Made by a program: the position numbers and the translations under genes
Shown: positions 16,709 to 25,711 of the stretch, one piece after another
Position numbering within the stretch: position 1 is the stretch's first letter
How the letters are laid out: each line of letters opens with the position of its first letter
The notes under the pieces: model-generated
The model's database searches: none
What the model was told of the DNA's origin: nothing
Seen by the model: only the letters and a program-made list of their open reading frames with translations
NCBI RefSeq assembly: GCF_040702995.1
Contig: NZ_CP159992.1
Span: 3,931,501-3,995,500, forward strand
Source of the DNA: Paenibacillus sp. AN1007
GTDB taxonomy: Bacteria; Bacillota; Bacilli; Paenibacillales; Paenibacillaceae
DNA: 64,000 nucleotides
Direction: 5' to 3'

Positions 16709-18973
16709 ATGCGCAAACGTTCAGAGGACAGCCAGAAAGTATTCGCGCGGATTCTGATTGGCATTATTATCAGCACAGCAGCAACCCTGCTTGTAGCATC
16801 AGCCATCTTGTACGTTAACTATAATCGGATTGCACTTCGCCAAGTCTACCGTACAGATATGAACAGTCTCACTCAGACAAGTCGTGAGGTAGCCAAAATG
16901 ACCGAAAGTGCCAAGTCGCTCTCCTATCAGATTTATCAGGACTACACCATTTCATCCCTGATGCTCTATTCGAAACCAAGCATCTATCAGATTACCTCCG
17001 CCATGGAGCAGCTCGACAATTACCGCATGTCTCTTCCATTCATTGAATCCATCTATGTATACAACTCCAAAAGCGATGAGTTTTTTATCAGTTCCGACGG
17101 GGTACGCAATGGCCAGCAGTCTGTAACCGAGATCGATGATCAGGGGATCAAGCACATCCTCGAACGTTTTCATGACTATAAACCCTTCGTGCCCATCCCG
17201 CGCACGTATAAGGTCGGCTCAACGGAAGCCAGTGAGGTGAACAGCTACACATACCTGTGTTATGACACCATTAATGATAATGCCAAGCTGAATTATGCCG
17301 TTATCGTTAACATTAAAGATGACTGGCTTAGTCCCAACATGAATGCCGCGGATCAACCAGGCACGACCTTTATCGTGAATGAAAAAGGAGACTTGTTGTC
17401 CGATTTCGGAGATCGGCCGCTGCTTCATAATCTCTCTGGCGAAACATTCATGCGTCCGATTATGCAGGATACGGAGCATTCTGCTTATTTTACCGAACAA
17501 GTGGACGGAGAAAATTCACTGATTACCTATACCGTACCAGACAGCCTGGGATGGCGTTACGTGCGAATTACGCCTTACGATGTTATCACTTCAGATATTC
17601 GCAGTATGCGAACTCACACGCTGCTTTTCTGCCTTGGGCTGCTGGCTGCAGGTCTCATTCTCTCTTATCTTGTATCCCGTAAGCTGTACCATCCGATTAA
17701 TAATGTGCTTGTACGCATGCGTGTAATGGAAGCGGAACGCCGAGGCAGTCTGCACCTGTTGAGACAGGACTATTTACGGGGTGCGCTTCAGGGACGGGAA
17801 ACGGTAACCTGCAGTATGCTGGAAGACCGGATGAAATTTTACGGTTCCTCTGTCGATGTGCATCGCTCATCCCGACTGGTGCTGCTGCGCATTGACCACT
17901 ATACGGAGTTTTGCGAGACTTACCGTGATGATACCAAACTGGTGAAATATGCGATGATGAACATCTGCACCGAAACGGCCGACCTTCATTACCATGTAGA
18001 GGCTGTGGATATGGGAGGTGACCTGATCACACTTCTGTTTAACGAGAAATCGGGGGCGCATTCTTCTTCACTCTCAGAGAACGGGGAGTCGCATGAAATG
18101 GAAGAATTGCTGCGTATGATGCAGGCCGCAGTCATGACTCATTTGAAATGCTCCATCTCCTGTACGCTTGGTCCAGAAGAACAGTCGCTTGTGCAGTGTA
18201 TTGAAGGTTATGCACGCTCTGCCGAAGCCTCTCTTCACCGTTTGTTCATGGGTCCAGGCTGTCTGATCTACACCTCGGAGATCATGGCGTATCAGACGAA
18301 GGAATACACCTTCCCTGCTGGCAAAGAGAGACAGCTCGTGGATTGTTTGATGACAGGCAAGACGGGGGAAGCAAAGATGATCTACGCCGATATTGTTAAT
18401 GAAACAGCGGAATTCCCGTTTAATGTTTTTCAGCTTGCCCTGTCCCATCTCACAATGACACTTAATCATGTTCGCAACACGCTTAAGAAAAACAATCAGT
18501 TTAGACTGGATTCCGTCTCAGGCAGTTTAATGCTTCCCGTGAAAAATGCGGAGGATATCAGTGAGGTGCATGAACATTTTTACCACATGTTTGACGAGCT
18601 TGGCTCCAAAGTGGAAGAAAAGCGCACGCTCAAACACGAAGAACTTATTCGGAAAATCAATGACATTATTGAGCGAAACTATGCTGATCCGAATCTGTGC
18701 CTGACCTCGATTGCAGAAGAGCTGGCCATGTCCCCCATTTATGTCAGCAGGCTGTACAAACAGCTCACCTTAAAGGGATTAACCGATGTTATTAATGAGA
18801 CACGTATTGCTAAAGCGCAGCATCTGCTTGTCAAAACCGAAAGTTCTGTCGCGGATATTGCCGAGAAAACCGGTTTTACCAACAGCTCTTACTTCTATCG
18901 GATGTTCAAAAAATTCAACGGGGTGACCCCCAACGATTATCGCCGCAAAGAACTCCACTCTGATCATCTTTAA
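16709..18973 (+). CDS. Membrane-bound AraC-type regulator (YesN/YtdP style)
   Basis: 754 residues. Membrane helix at about 12-34, an extracellular Cache-like sensor region to about residue 300, a second helix (LLFCLGLLAAGLILSYLVS, about 308-326), a HAMP-like connector, a degenerate middle domain, and a C-terminal AraC DNA-binding domain (about 650-750) with SIAEELAMSPIYVSRLYKQL and VADIAEKTGFTNSSYFYRMF as its two helix-turn-helix units. It most likely senses an extracellular sugar or stress and controls the divergent importer. Start ATG follows GAGGGGG. Confidence 0.88.
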   Translation: MRKRSEDSQKVFARILIGIIISTAATLLVASAILYVNYNRIALRQVYRTDMNSLTQTSREVAKMTESAKSLSYQIYQDYTISSLMLYSKPSIYQITSAMEQLDNYRMSLPFIESIYVYNSKSDEFFISSDGVRNGQQSVTEIDDQGIKHILERFHDYKPFVPIPRTYKVGSTEASEVNSYTYLCYDTINDNAKLNYAVIVNIKDDWLSPNMNAADQPGTTFIVNEKGDLLSDFGDRPLLHNLSGETFMRPIMQDTEHSAYFTEQVDGENSLITYTVPDSLGWRYVRITPYDVITSDIRSMRTHTLLFCLGLLAAGLILSYLVSRKLYHPINNVLVRMRVMEAERRGSLHLLRQDYLRGALQGRETVTCSMLEDRMKFYGSSVDVHRSSRLVLLRIDHYTEFCETYRDDTKLVKYAMMNICTETADLHYHVEAVDMGGDLITLLFNEKSGAHSSSLSENGESHEMEELLRMMQAAVMTHLKCSISCTLGPEEQSLVQCIEGYARSAEASLHRLFMGPGCLIYTSEIMAYQTKEYTFPAGKERQLVDCLMTGKTGEAKMIYADIVNETAEFPFNVFQLALSHLTMTLNHVRNTLKKNNQFRLDSVSGSLMLPVKNAEDISEVHEHFYHMFDELGSKVEEKRTLKHEELIRKINDIIERNYADPNLCLTSIAEELAMSPIYVSRLYKQLTLKGLTDVINETRIAKAQHLLVKTESSVADIAEKTGFTNSSYFYRMFKKFNGVTPNDYRRKELHSDHL

Positions 18974-18980
18974 CGACAAA

Positions 18981-19027
18981 AAAGAGCGGTATCTGAGAGT
19001 AAAACATTAGCCCTCAGATGCCGCTCT
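18981..19027 (-). terminator. Terminator of trmB
   Basis: AGAGCGGTATCTGAG (18983-18997) pairs with CTCAGATGCCGCTCT (19013-19027); on the minus strand the stem is followed by TTTTTT. It also separates trmB from the convergent regulator gene. Confidence 0.88.
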
Positions 19028-19033
19028 ATTGTA

Positions 19034-19795
19034 TTAAGCTTCGTCTTGATCCTGACCGTCACCAGATTCGTCAGCCGCTTCACGTACTTTATACTTGTCC
19101 AGACGCATCTCGTTATACTCCCGCAGCGCCTCTTCGCCTACAATCACTTCAACCCTGTGAATGTTCATGCCTTTGCCCATAAATTTCTGTTCATACTCGG
19201 TCATCACATGCTCTTCATTCAGGCCGTCACGATGCAGGTTCAGAGACAGATTCGTCATCTGCAGTCCGAAATCAGCGATAGAGTTCAAAGAGAACTCAAA
19301 CAGCGTCTCTGAATCGGTTTTAAAATGAATCTGTCCTTTCGGATTCAGCAGCTCAACGTATTTTTTCAGAAAGCGCGGGTGGGTTAACCTGCGGCGTGCA
19401 TGTTTTGCTTTTGGCCACGGATCACTGAAATTCAAATAAATGCGTTCCAGTTCTTTCGGTTCAAACACCTCTTCAATCTGTTCGATGTTTGCGAGCGCCA
19501 ACTTCAGGTTCGGTGGCGTCTCCACCTCAGCTTGACTCCAGGCGTTACGCGCTTTCTCACTGGCACGACGGACCAGTTCATCATACATATCAATCCCGAT
19601 AAAATTGTACTGCGGATATTTATAACTCATTTGACTGATGAACTGACCTTTACCCATGCCAAACTCGACAAAGATCGGATGATCATTGCCAAACAGTTCA
19701 GCCCACTTACCTTTATGCTGCTTTGGCTCCAGTACAACCAGGTCCTCCTGCTGCTCCAGATTTTCTCTAATCCCTTTTCTGCCACGTAAACGCAT
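19034..19795 (-). CDS. trmB: tRNA (guanine-46-N7)-methyltransferase
   Basis: 253 residues. SAM-binding motif I is VEFGMGKGQFISQM, followed by FIGIDMYDELVRRA; the TrmB signature YLNFSDPWPKAKHARRRLTHPRFL is intact, with the catalytic Asp in FSDPWPK. It methylates G46 in the variable loop of tRNAs. The start MRLRGRKGIRENL follows GGAGGAATAAG; the longer open frame upstream is rejected. The acidic C-terminal tail (DESGDGQDQDEA) is an extra, probably disordered extension. Confidence 0.96.
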   Translation of the reverse strand: MRLRGRKGIRENLEQQEDLVVLEPKQHKGKWAELFGNDHPIFVEFGMGKGQFISQMSYKYPQYNFIGIDMYDELVRRASEKARNAWSQAEVETPPNLKLALANIEQIEEVFEPKELERIYLNFSDPWPKAKHARRRLTHPRFLKKYVELLNPKGQIHFKTDSETLFEFSLNSIADFGLQMTNLSLNLHRDGLNEEHVMTEYEQKFMGKGMNIHRVEVIVGEEALREYNEMRLDKYKVREAADESGDGQDQDEA

Positions 19796-19867
19796 CTTAT
19801 TCCTCCGTTTGTCCATACTTGTCCTAGACTCATTTTGCCGAAGAACCGGCCAATTGTAAAGAGCAAT

Positions 19868-19916
19868 GAAAAAGGAATCTCCGGACCTGCCACGTTGGGC
19901 AGATCTCAAAGATTCC
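19868..19916 (-). terminator. Terminator after the 66-residue protein gene
   Basis: Long imperfect stem AAGGGAATCTTTGAGATCTGCC with GGCAGGTCCGGAGATTCCTT and a T run on the minus strand. It also carries some T residues on the plus strand. Confidence 0.8.
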
Positions 19917-19946
19917 CTTTTCGATTTATTTGGAATTGGGGTCCAA

Positions 19947-20147
19947 CTACTTTAGTAGTTCATAGTCTACCTTATCTTGGTGTGAAAAATCAAATGTCTT
20001 TTCGAAAGCATCGCGAACTTTTTGTCTTGCAGCCGCTTTCACTTTTGGATTTCCATTAAAACGTACACCTGTCAAAGCCAGTGCCTCTTCTGCAGTCAGT
20101 TCAACGGATACATGCTGGAATTCTTTATTTTTAACTTGGGAATTCAT
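19947..20147 (-). CDS. Small soluble protein of unknown function
   Basis: 66 residues beginning MNSQVKNKEFQHVSVEL after GAGGTGATACGA. No membrane segment or signal peptide. The middle (TAEEALALTGVRFNGNPKVKAAARQKVRDAF) looks like a compact helical fold. It has its own promoter (20245-20273) and terminator (19868-19916), so it is an independent unit. I do not recognise the family. Confidence 0.8.
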   Translation of the reverse strand: MNSQVKNKEFQHVSVELTAEEALALTGVRFNGNPKVKAAARQKVRDAFEKTFDFSHQDKVDYELLK

Positions 20148-20448
20148 TCGTATCACCTCACGGTATAGTATGAACCATAACGTCAGCATTCATTCAAATG
20201 CTGCAACGAAAACTGCTCACTGGATGGTGTCTGACGCTGATTTAAATATAACATAAGGTGTAAACTGCATCAAGTAAAAACCGTTGATTTGGCGGCCTTT
20301 TTTTTCGTTTGCATTCCCCTTTTTTTCGGATTTTTGATACAATAAGTGACGGAAACCGCACAGCGTCTGTATTCCCTATTCAGGTACGATAATACGGTAT
20401 CAGAGATGTACCCAATACAAAGACATCGATCTCAAAGGAGTACCTTAA
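20148..20448. other. Divergent promoter region
   Basis: About 300 bases without a gene between the 66-residue protein and ytqA. It contains the minus-strand promoter listed separately and a T-rich stretch at about 20297-20336; no clear promoter for ytqA was found. Confidence 0.5.
20245..20273 (-). promoter_or_regulatory. Sigma-A promoter of the 66-residue protein gene
   Basis: Minus strand TTGATG (20268-20273), a 17-base spacer and TATATT (20245-20250), about 100 bases upstream of the start codon. Confidence 0.65.
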
Positions 20449-21402
20449 ATGAATGCACCTGCTTTACAGCCTCCACGGATGTGGGGGGATAAACGTTTTC
20501 ACACCTGGAATTACGAAATGCGTGATCAATTTCACAACAAAGTATTCAAAGTCATGCTGGATGCCGGGTTCACCTGCCCGAATCGGGACGGTTCTATCGC
20601 CAAAGGCGGCTGTACGTTCTGCAGCGCACGAGGTTCAGGCGATTTTGCGGGCAGCAGACGTGAAGACCTTGTCAGCCAGTTTAATACAATTCGGGACAGG
20701 CAGCATCTTAAATGGCCCTCTGCTCACTACATCGGCTACTTTCAGGCGTACACGAATACTTATGCGCCGGTCGAAGAACTGCGCGAATATTTCGAAGAAA
20801 TACTGCAGCAGCCCGGCGTTGTGGGGCTATCAATCGCTACCCGCCCCGACTGTCTACCAGATGATGTCGTGGAATATTTGGCCGAGCTTAACGAGCGCAC
20901 TTATTTATGGGTAGAGATGGGACTGCAGACGATTCATGATTCCACTTCAATTTTGATCAACCGTGCACACGACACCGCATGTTACGAAGAAGCTGTCGAG
21001 AAGCTTCGCAAACACAATATACGGGTTTGTACACATATCATTTATGGCCTGCCTCAGGAAACACACGAAATGATGCTGGACACCGGCCGTGCTGTTGCTC
21101 GTATGGATGTGCAGGGTATCAAAATCCATCTGCTGCATCTGATGCGCAAGACGCCGATGGTGAAACAGTACGAAGCAGGTCTGCTTCGATTCCTTGAGCA
21201 GGATGAGTACATCAAGCTGATTGTAGACACGCTTGAAATGCTTCCGCCCGAAATGATTGTACATCGTCTTACAGGCGATGCCCCTCGCGATTTGCTTATC
21301 GGACCCATGTGGTCTTTGAAAAAATGGGAAGTCTTGAACGCCATTGACCGGGAACTGCGTGAACGGGATACCTGGCAGGGTAAGTATTGGAGGGGAGCGT
21401 AA
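20449..21402 (+). CDS. mnmL: Radical SAM protein of the YtqA/MnmL type (TIGR01212)
   Basis: 317 residues. The radical-SAM cysteines are in FTCPNRDGSIAKGGCTFCS; YtqA-type proteins have a longer first spacing than the usual CxxxCxxC. Family stretches SIATRPDCLPDDVVEYLAEL and WVEMGLQTIHD follow. In Bacillus subtilis YtqA has been assigned, as MnmL, to tRNA wobble-uridine (mnm5s2U) side-chain processing, acting with YtqB/MnmM. The next gene is that partner and starts at the base after this stop codon. ATG follows AAAGGAGTACCTTAA. Confidence 0.9.
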   Translation: MNAPALQPPRMWGDKRFHTWNYEMRDQFHNKVFKVMLDAGFTCPNRDGSIAKGGCTFCSARGSGDFAGSRREDLVSQFNTIRDRQHLKWPSAHYIGYFQAYTNTYAPVEELREYFEEILQQPGVVGLSIATRPDCLPDDVVEYLAELNERTYLWVEMGLQTIHDSTSILINRAHDTACYEEAVEKLRKHNIRVCTHIIYGLPQETHEMMLDTGRAVARMDVQGIKIHLLHLMRKTPMVKQYEAGLLRFLEQDEYIKLIVDTLEMLPPEMIVHRLTGDAPRDLLIGPMWSLKKWEVLNAIDRELRERDTWQGKYWRGA

Positions 21403-21987
21403 ATGGGATTTCTATCGGTTCTAAGCTGTGCGCATCAATGGATTGCTTCCCGGCTCCAACCGGGAGATTTCGCGATTGACGCCACGGTAGGCACAGGTGC
21501 TGATACATTGTTTCTTGCACAGCAGGTAGGCGCGCGTGGTCAAGTTATCGGATTTGATATCCAGAGCGAAGCACTCACACTGGCTCAAGCCCGAATCCGT
21601 AAACAATCGGAAGGCAGCAAACTTGGATCAATTTCCATGCTGGAATTAAGTCATGCCCGGATGGCTGAAGCCGTACCTGATGTCTGGGTTGGCAGGGTAG
21701 GAGCCATCATGTTTAATCTGGGTTACCTGCCTGCCGAAGGTGCTGATGCTTCCATTATTACCGAGACAACCAGCACCATTGCAGCGCTCGAAGCCGCACT
21801 GACGTTACTGCGTCCTCGCGGCATCATTACAGCTGTGCTCTATCCAGGTCACGAAGGGGGCGCTCAGGAAGCTGAAGCCGTATCCGCATGGGCCTCTGGT
21901 CTGCCAGTAGAAAAGGCCCAGGTTGTACTGTACCGTCAGATGCAGCGTGATAATTCCCCGTATCTAATTGGCATTGAGAAAAAGTAA
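21403..21987 (+). CDS. mnmM: SAM-dependent tRNA methyltransferase YtqB/MnmM
   Basis: 194-residue class I methyltransferase. Motif I is AIDATVGTGADTLFLAQ, the motif II region is VIGFDIQSEALTLAQ, and the YtqB-type MFNLGYLPAEGADASIIT lies where the catalytic loop is expected. MnmM methylates the aminomethyl group of nm5s2U34 in some tRNAs. It overlaps nothing but abuts mnmL, and its ribosome binding site (TTGGAGGGGAGCG) lies inside the mnmL end, so the two are coupled. Confidence 0.92.
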   Translation: MGFLSVLSCAHQWIASRLQPGDFAIDATVGTGADTLFLAQQVGARGQVIGFDIQSEALTLAQARIRKQSEGSKLGSISMLELSHARMAEAVPDVWVGRVGAIMFNLGYLPAEGADASIITETTSTIAALEAALTLLRPRGIITAVLYPGHEGGAQEAEAVSAWASGLPVEKAQVVLYRQMQRDNSPYLIGIEKK

Positions 21988-22023
21988 CAACGAATTCCCT
22001 TCGGTCCCCAAATGAAATACACT

Positions 22024-22077
22024 AGACACAATCACAGGACAAGCCGCATCAGATTAATCCGATACGGCAGTGTGTCT
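22024..22077. repeat. Nested inverted repeats between mnmM and manA
   Basis: Outer arms AGACACA (22024-22030) and TGTGTCT (22071-22077) enclose a second imperfect pair, GCCGCATCAGAT and ATCCGATACGGC (22043-22068). No T run follows, so it is not a classical terminator; it could be an RNA structure at the end of mnmM or in the manA leader. Confidence 0.5.
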
Positions 22078-22197
22078 GCATATGGACCTGCAAGCGCATC
22101 CACCTGTTCATGACACTTCACCATCGTGAAGTTAAAAGCTTAGCACCGGAACCGTTTAAAGGGATTCACCATTTCATATACTAGAGGAGAGATACCC

Positions 22198-23178
22198 ATG
22201 TCTACGCCATACCCACTTCAATTCCAGCCCGAATTCAAAGAACGTGTATGGGGAGGTCGTGCGCTCGAGCAATTCGGCCTGACGCCCCCTGAAGGACACA
22301 TCGGCGAGGGGTGGATGATCGCGGATCATGCCAACGGTACAACCAAAGTGTTAAACGGTCCATTGGCCGGTAAAGGACTTGATGAGATCCGCAAAGAGCT
22401 GGGAACAGCCTGGCTTGGAACTAAGGGTGTTTCGGAAAAAGGCGGACGCTTCCCTCTGCTGATCAAGCTGCTCGACTGTAACGATGACTTGTCGGTTCAG
22501 GTTCATCCTACAGATGATTACGAGGCTCTGCCTCCAGGTGAGCTGGGTAAAACGGAAATGTGGTACGTGCTTGATGCCAAGCCCGGTGCCCATATCATTT
22601 ATGGTCTGAATGAAGGTGTAGATCGTGAGAGGTTGAAGCAGGCGCTTGAAAATGGCAGCGTGATGGATACTCTCCGTCAAGTCCCTGTGGAAGCCGGCGA
22701 TACTTTCTTTATTCCTGCCGGAACCGTTCATGCCCTCTGTGCGGGTGTTGTCGTTGCCGAAATACAGCAAAACTCGGATACCACCTACCGGATTTATGAT
22801 TACAATCGTCCCGGACTTGACGGTCAGCCGCGTGAACTTCATGTAGAAGATTCTCTGAACGTCACCGCATATGAAGGCGCAGGAGCCACCACAATGAAAA
22901 CTAATCAGGCCGTACCTGGGGAATGGCTCCAGCTCGCAGCCTGTCCATACTTTGTTGTGGAAAAAGGCGTCGTTACCGACCGTTGGGAATTGTCCACCAC
23001 ACCGGACAGCTTTACGATTATTGTCGTCTGTGATGGTGAAGGCACACTTGAGTGGGCTGGCGCAGAAGAAGACAGACAGATGCCATTGAAATCAGGCCAA
23101 TGTTACTTGCTTCCAGCCAATCTGGGTTCCTACACCTTAAGCGGGAACACCACCGTTCTTCGCTCCTATCTTCCTTAA
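22198..23178 (+). CDS. manA: Mannose-6-phosphate isomerase, class I (Bacillus type)
   Basis: 326 residues, the usual length of the short Bacillus-type PMI. The cupin metal ligands are visible in SVQVHPTDDYE, TEMWYVLDAKPGAHI and FIPAGTVHALCAG. It interconverts mannose-6-phosphate and fructose-6-phosphate, feeding mannose into glycolysis or GDP-mannose synthesis. The ATG follows AGAGGAGAGATACCC. The hydrolase gene follows 45 bases downstream. Confidence 0.95.
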   Translation: MSTPYPLQFQPEFKERVWGGRALEQFGLTPPEGHIGEGWMIADHANGTTKVLNGPLAGKGLDEIRKELGTAWLGTKGVSEKGGRFPLLIKLLDCNDDLSVQVHPTDDYEALPPGELGKTEMWYVLDAKPGAHIIYGLNEGVDRERLKQALENGSVMDTLRQVPVEAGDTFFIPAGTVHALCAGVVVAEIQQNSDTTYRIYDYNRPGLDGQPRELHVEDSLNVTAYEGAGATTMKTNQAVPGEWLQLAACPYFVVEKGVVTDRWELSTTPDSFTIIVVCDGEGTLEWAGAEEDRQMPLKSGQCYLLPANLGSYTLSGNTTVLRSYLP

Positions 23179-23222
23179 GTAACGAGACGGACAACATACC
23201 TGTGAAGGAGGAATCACACGAG

Positions 23223-24188
23223 ATGCAGGAGTCTACCTTTACGCTGATCAGCAATGAAGGTACCCGTATTCATGTGTACCGCTGGCTTCCCGATCCGAAC
23301 CATCCCATCCAAGCCGTTGTGCAGATCGCACATGGAATGGGCGAGACGGCGGCGCGTTATGCCGAATTTGCGGGTTACCTTACCAAACACGGATATGCTG
23401 TGTATGCCAATGACCATCGGGGCCATGGCAAAACCGTGGAGAACACCGAATTACTGGGTGATGCAGGTGTTGATGCGTTTCGCTGGATGGCCAGCGATAT
23501 GCTTAATCTGGGTGAGACGGCAGCCGAAGAAAATCCGGGCCTGCCTCTATTCCTAATGGGACACAGCATGGGGTCCTTTTTGGTACAGCACCTCATGTAT
23601 GCCGGACATGAAAGATACTGTGCTTTTCTGCTGTCTGGTACAAACGGCAAACGAGGACTTCTGAGATTCGGAGAAAAGCTGGCCCTGCTGCAGTGCGGCA
23701 TTCAGGGTGATCAGCATCGCAGTTTACTGCTGAATGCGATTGTATTCGGGGGGTTTAACCGCGCTTTCCGCCCTGCTGCAACACCCTTTGACTGGTTGTC
23801 CCGTGACCGCCAGGAGGTGCAGCGGTTCATCGACGACCCGATGTGTGGAGTCGTCTGTACAGCCGGTTTTTTCAGGGATTTCTTTAAACTGCTGCTTGAA
23901 ATCCATAAGCCGCAGCATATGGAACGTATCCCCAAACACAAGCCGGTTTTCCTGTTTTCAGGTGAGCTGGATCCTGTCGGTCTTCGGGGCAAAGGTATAC
24001 TTAACCTGTTCTCCCAGTATCAAAAACTCGGCTTGCAGGATGTAGAATATCGGCTTTATCCTGGAGGACGTCATGAAATGCTGCATGAGACGAATCGTAA
24101 AGAGGTGGCTCAGGATGTCCTTGACTGGCTGGAGCGGCATATGCCGGATCATGAACAGACCGATGAGCAGGATAGTCATGCGAATTAA
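23223..24188 (+). CDS. Monoacylglycerol lipase-like alpha/beta hydrolase
   Basis: 321 residues of the Hydrolase_4 (serine aminopeptidase S33/lysophospholipase) family. The nucleophile elbow is GHSMGS, preceded by VVQIAHGMGETAARYAEFA and YANDHRGHGKT. The acid is probably Asp in FSGELDPVG and the histidine is in GGRHEML. The ATG at 23223 follows GGAGGAATCACACGAG; an earlier open frame overlaps manA and is not used. Substrate likely a monoacylglycerol or lysophospholipid. Confidence 0.9.
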   Translation: MQESTFTLISNEGTRIHVYRWLPDPNHPIQAVVQIAHGMGETAARYAEFAGYLTKHGYAVYANDHRGHGKTVENTELLGDAGVDAFRWMASDMLNLGETAAEENPGLPLFLMGHSMGSFLVQHLMYAGHERYCAFLLSGTNGKRGLLRFGEKLALLQCGIQGDQHRSLLLNAIVFGGFNRAFRPAATPFDWLSRDRQEVQRFIDDPMCGVVCTAGFFRDFFKLLLEIHKPQHMERIPKHKPVFLFSGELDPVGLRGKGILNLFSQYQKLGLQDVEYRLYPGGRHEMLHETNRKEVAQDVLDWLERHMPDHEQTDEQDSHAN

Positions 24189-24322
24189 CAGTCTATCAAG
24201 TGCTTAGTGCAGTAAGCCGCTTAGCAGATGAGCGCTCTCTGATGATATCATCCAATGTCTCCAGCCCCTTATCTTAACTATTTCTCGGACGGTTTCATTC
24301 AATCTCAACAGTTATAAGCCAA

Positions 24323-24371
24323 AAAATCCCCTGACCAGCACAATCTGTACTGTGCCCAATCAGGGGATTTT
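24323..24371. terminator. Bidirectional terminator between the hydrolase and odhB
   Basis: AAAATCCCCTGA (24323-24334) pairs with TCAGGGGATTTT (24360-24371), with A/T runs on both sides; serves both convergent units. Confidence 0.9.
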
Positions 24372-24434
24372 GTTCTACTTCCATCTCATAGAGATCATAT
24401 AAGTCCGATGCAGCTGCTGCACGTTTTGCAGGTA

Positions 24435-25706
24435 TTAACCTTCGATCAGCAAGGATTCCGGATCTTCAAGCAATTCTTTCACCGTCACCAGGAATCGTAC
24501 TGCTTCGCTTCCATCAATAATCCGGTGATCGTAAGAAAGTGCGATATACATCATTGGACGGTTCTCCATCCGTTCAGCATCAATCGCTACCGGGCGAAGC
24601 TGAATTTTGTGCATGCCGAGAATACCTACTTGCGGAGTATTCAAAATTGGCGTGGACAGCAGGGAACCAAATGTTCCGCCATTCGTTATTGTGAACGTGC
24701 CGCCCTGCAGATCAGACAGTGCCAGCGTGTTGGAGCGCGCTTTGGATGCAAGGTCTGCAATGCTTTTTTCGATCTCGGCAAAGCCCAGACGATCAGCATC
24801 ACGTACAACCGGAACAACCAAACCTTCTTTGGCAGATACGGCAATACCGATATCGTAGAATTTTTTCAATACAACATCTTCGCCATCAATCTCTGCGTTA
24901 ATCGTCGGGAACTTCTTAAGCGCACCGACTACTGCTTTGGTAAAGAACGACATGAAACCAAGGTTGATATCATGCTTCTCTTTGAATTTGTCTTTACGGC
25001 GTTTACGAACGTCCATAATAGCTGTCATATCAACTTCATTAAACGTGGTCAGCATCGCTGCAGTCTGCTGCGCTTCGACCAAACGCTTCGCAATTGTCGC
25101 CCGGCGGCGGGACATACGCTGACGCTCTACCGGCTTGGCATAAGTAGAACCGCCGGAAGTCGGAGCAGCAGGCGCAGCTGCCGGAGCTTTGGGAGCAGCA
25201 GGCGCAGACGGAGCGGAAGGCTGACTGCCATGGCTTTTCACGTCATCCTGATACACGCGTCCAATCGGATCTTTGCTCTGCACTTGATCCAGTTCGATGC
25301 CGCGCTCGCGAGCCAGCTTGCGCGCAGACGGAGAAGCTGTTTTGCTGCTGTCGGATGCCTCTGGAGGTGCCGCAGTTGCCGGAGCTGCTGCTGGAGCCTC
25401 AGGAGCAGGGGCAGCAGGTTTCGATTCAGCTGCTGCTGGTTCGGAAGCGGCAGTACCGCTTCCTCCCCCTGCTCCAGCTGAAAGTGTACCGATCGTTTCA
25501 CCGATTTCGACAGTCTCGCCTTCCTGACGAATGATTTTCTCAAGCACACCGCTTTCTTCCGCACTGATCTCAATGTTGACTTTGTCTGTTTCCAGTTCAA
25601 GCAGGACATCACCTTGGTTAACGGTGTCCCCTTCTTTGACCATCCATCTGGATACCGTTCCCTCAGTAATCGATTCACCCATTGCAGGTACTTTAATTTC
25701 ACTCAC
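24435..25706 (-). CDS. odhB: 2-oxoglutarate dehydrogenase E2 (dihydrolipoyl succinyltransferase)
   Basis: 423 residues. The lipoyl domain has the lipoylated lysine in [11 protein letters not shown] (about residue 43). An Ala/Pro-rich linker follows, then the peripheral-subunit binding domain ([18 protein letters not shown]), a second linker, and the catalytic domain ending in [15 protein letters not shown] with the catalytic His and Asp. It transfers succinyl groups to CoA in the TCA cycle. It begins five bases after the odhA stop codon. Confidence 0.97.
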   Translation of the reverse strand: MSEIKVPAMGESITEGTVSRWMVKEGDTVNQGDVLLELETDKVNIEISAEESGVLEKIIRQEGETVEIGETIGTLSAGAGGGSGTAASEPAAAESKPAAPAPEAPAAAPATAAPPEASDSSKTASPSARKLARERGIELDQVQSKDPIGRVYQDDVKSHGSQPSAPSAPAAPKAPAAAPAAPTSGGSTYAKPVERQRMSRRRATIAKRLVEAQQTAAMLTTFNEVDMTAIMDVRKRRKDKFKEKHDINLGFMSFFTKAVVGALKKFPTINAEIDGEDVVLKKFYDIGIAVSAKEGLVVPVVRDADRLGFAEIEKSIADLASKARSNTLALSDLQGGTFTITNGGTFGSLLSTPILNTPQVGILGMHKIQLRPVAIDAERMENRPMMYIALSYDHRIIDGSEAVRFLVTVKELLEDPESLLIEG

Positions 25707-25711
25707 AGCTG

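Noticed and set aside
24408..25481. 357-residue open frame antisense to odhB
   Set aside because: It is the shadow of the Ala/Pro-rich odhB coding strand; rich in Arg/Cys/Ser, no ribosome binding site and no family resemblance.
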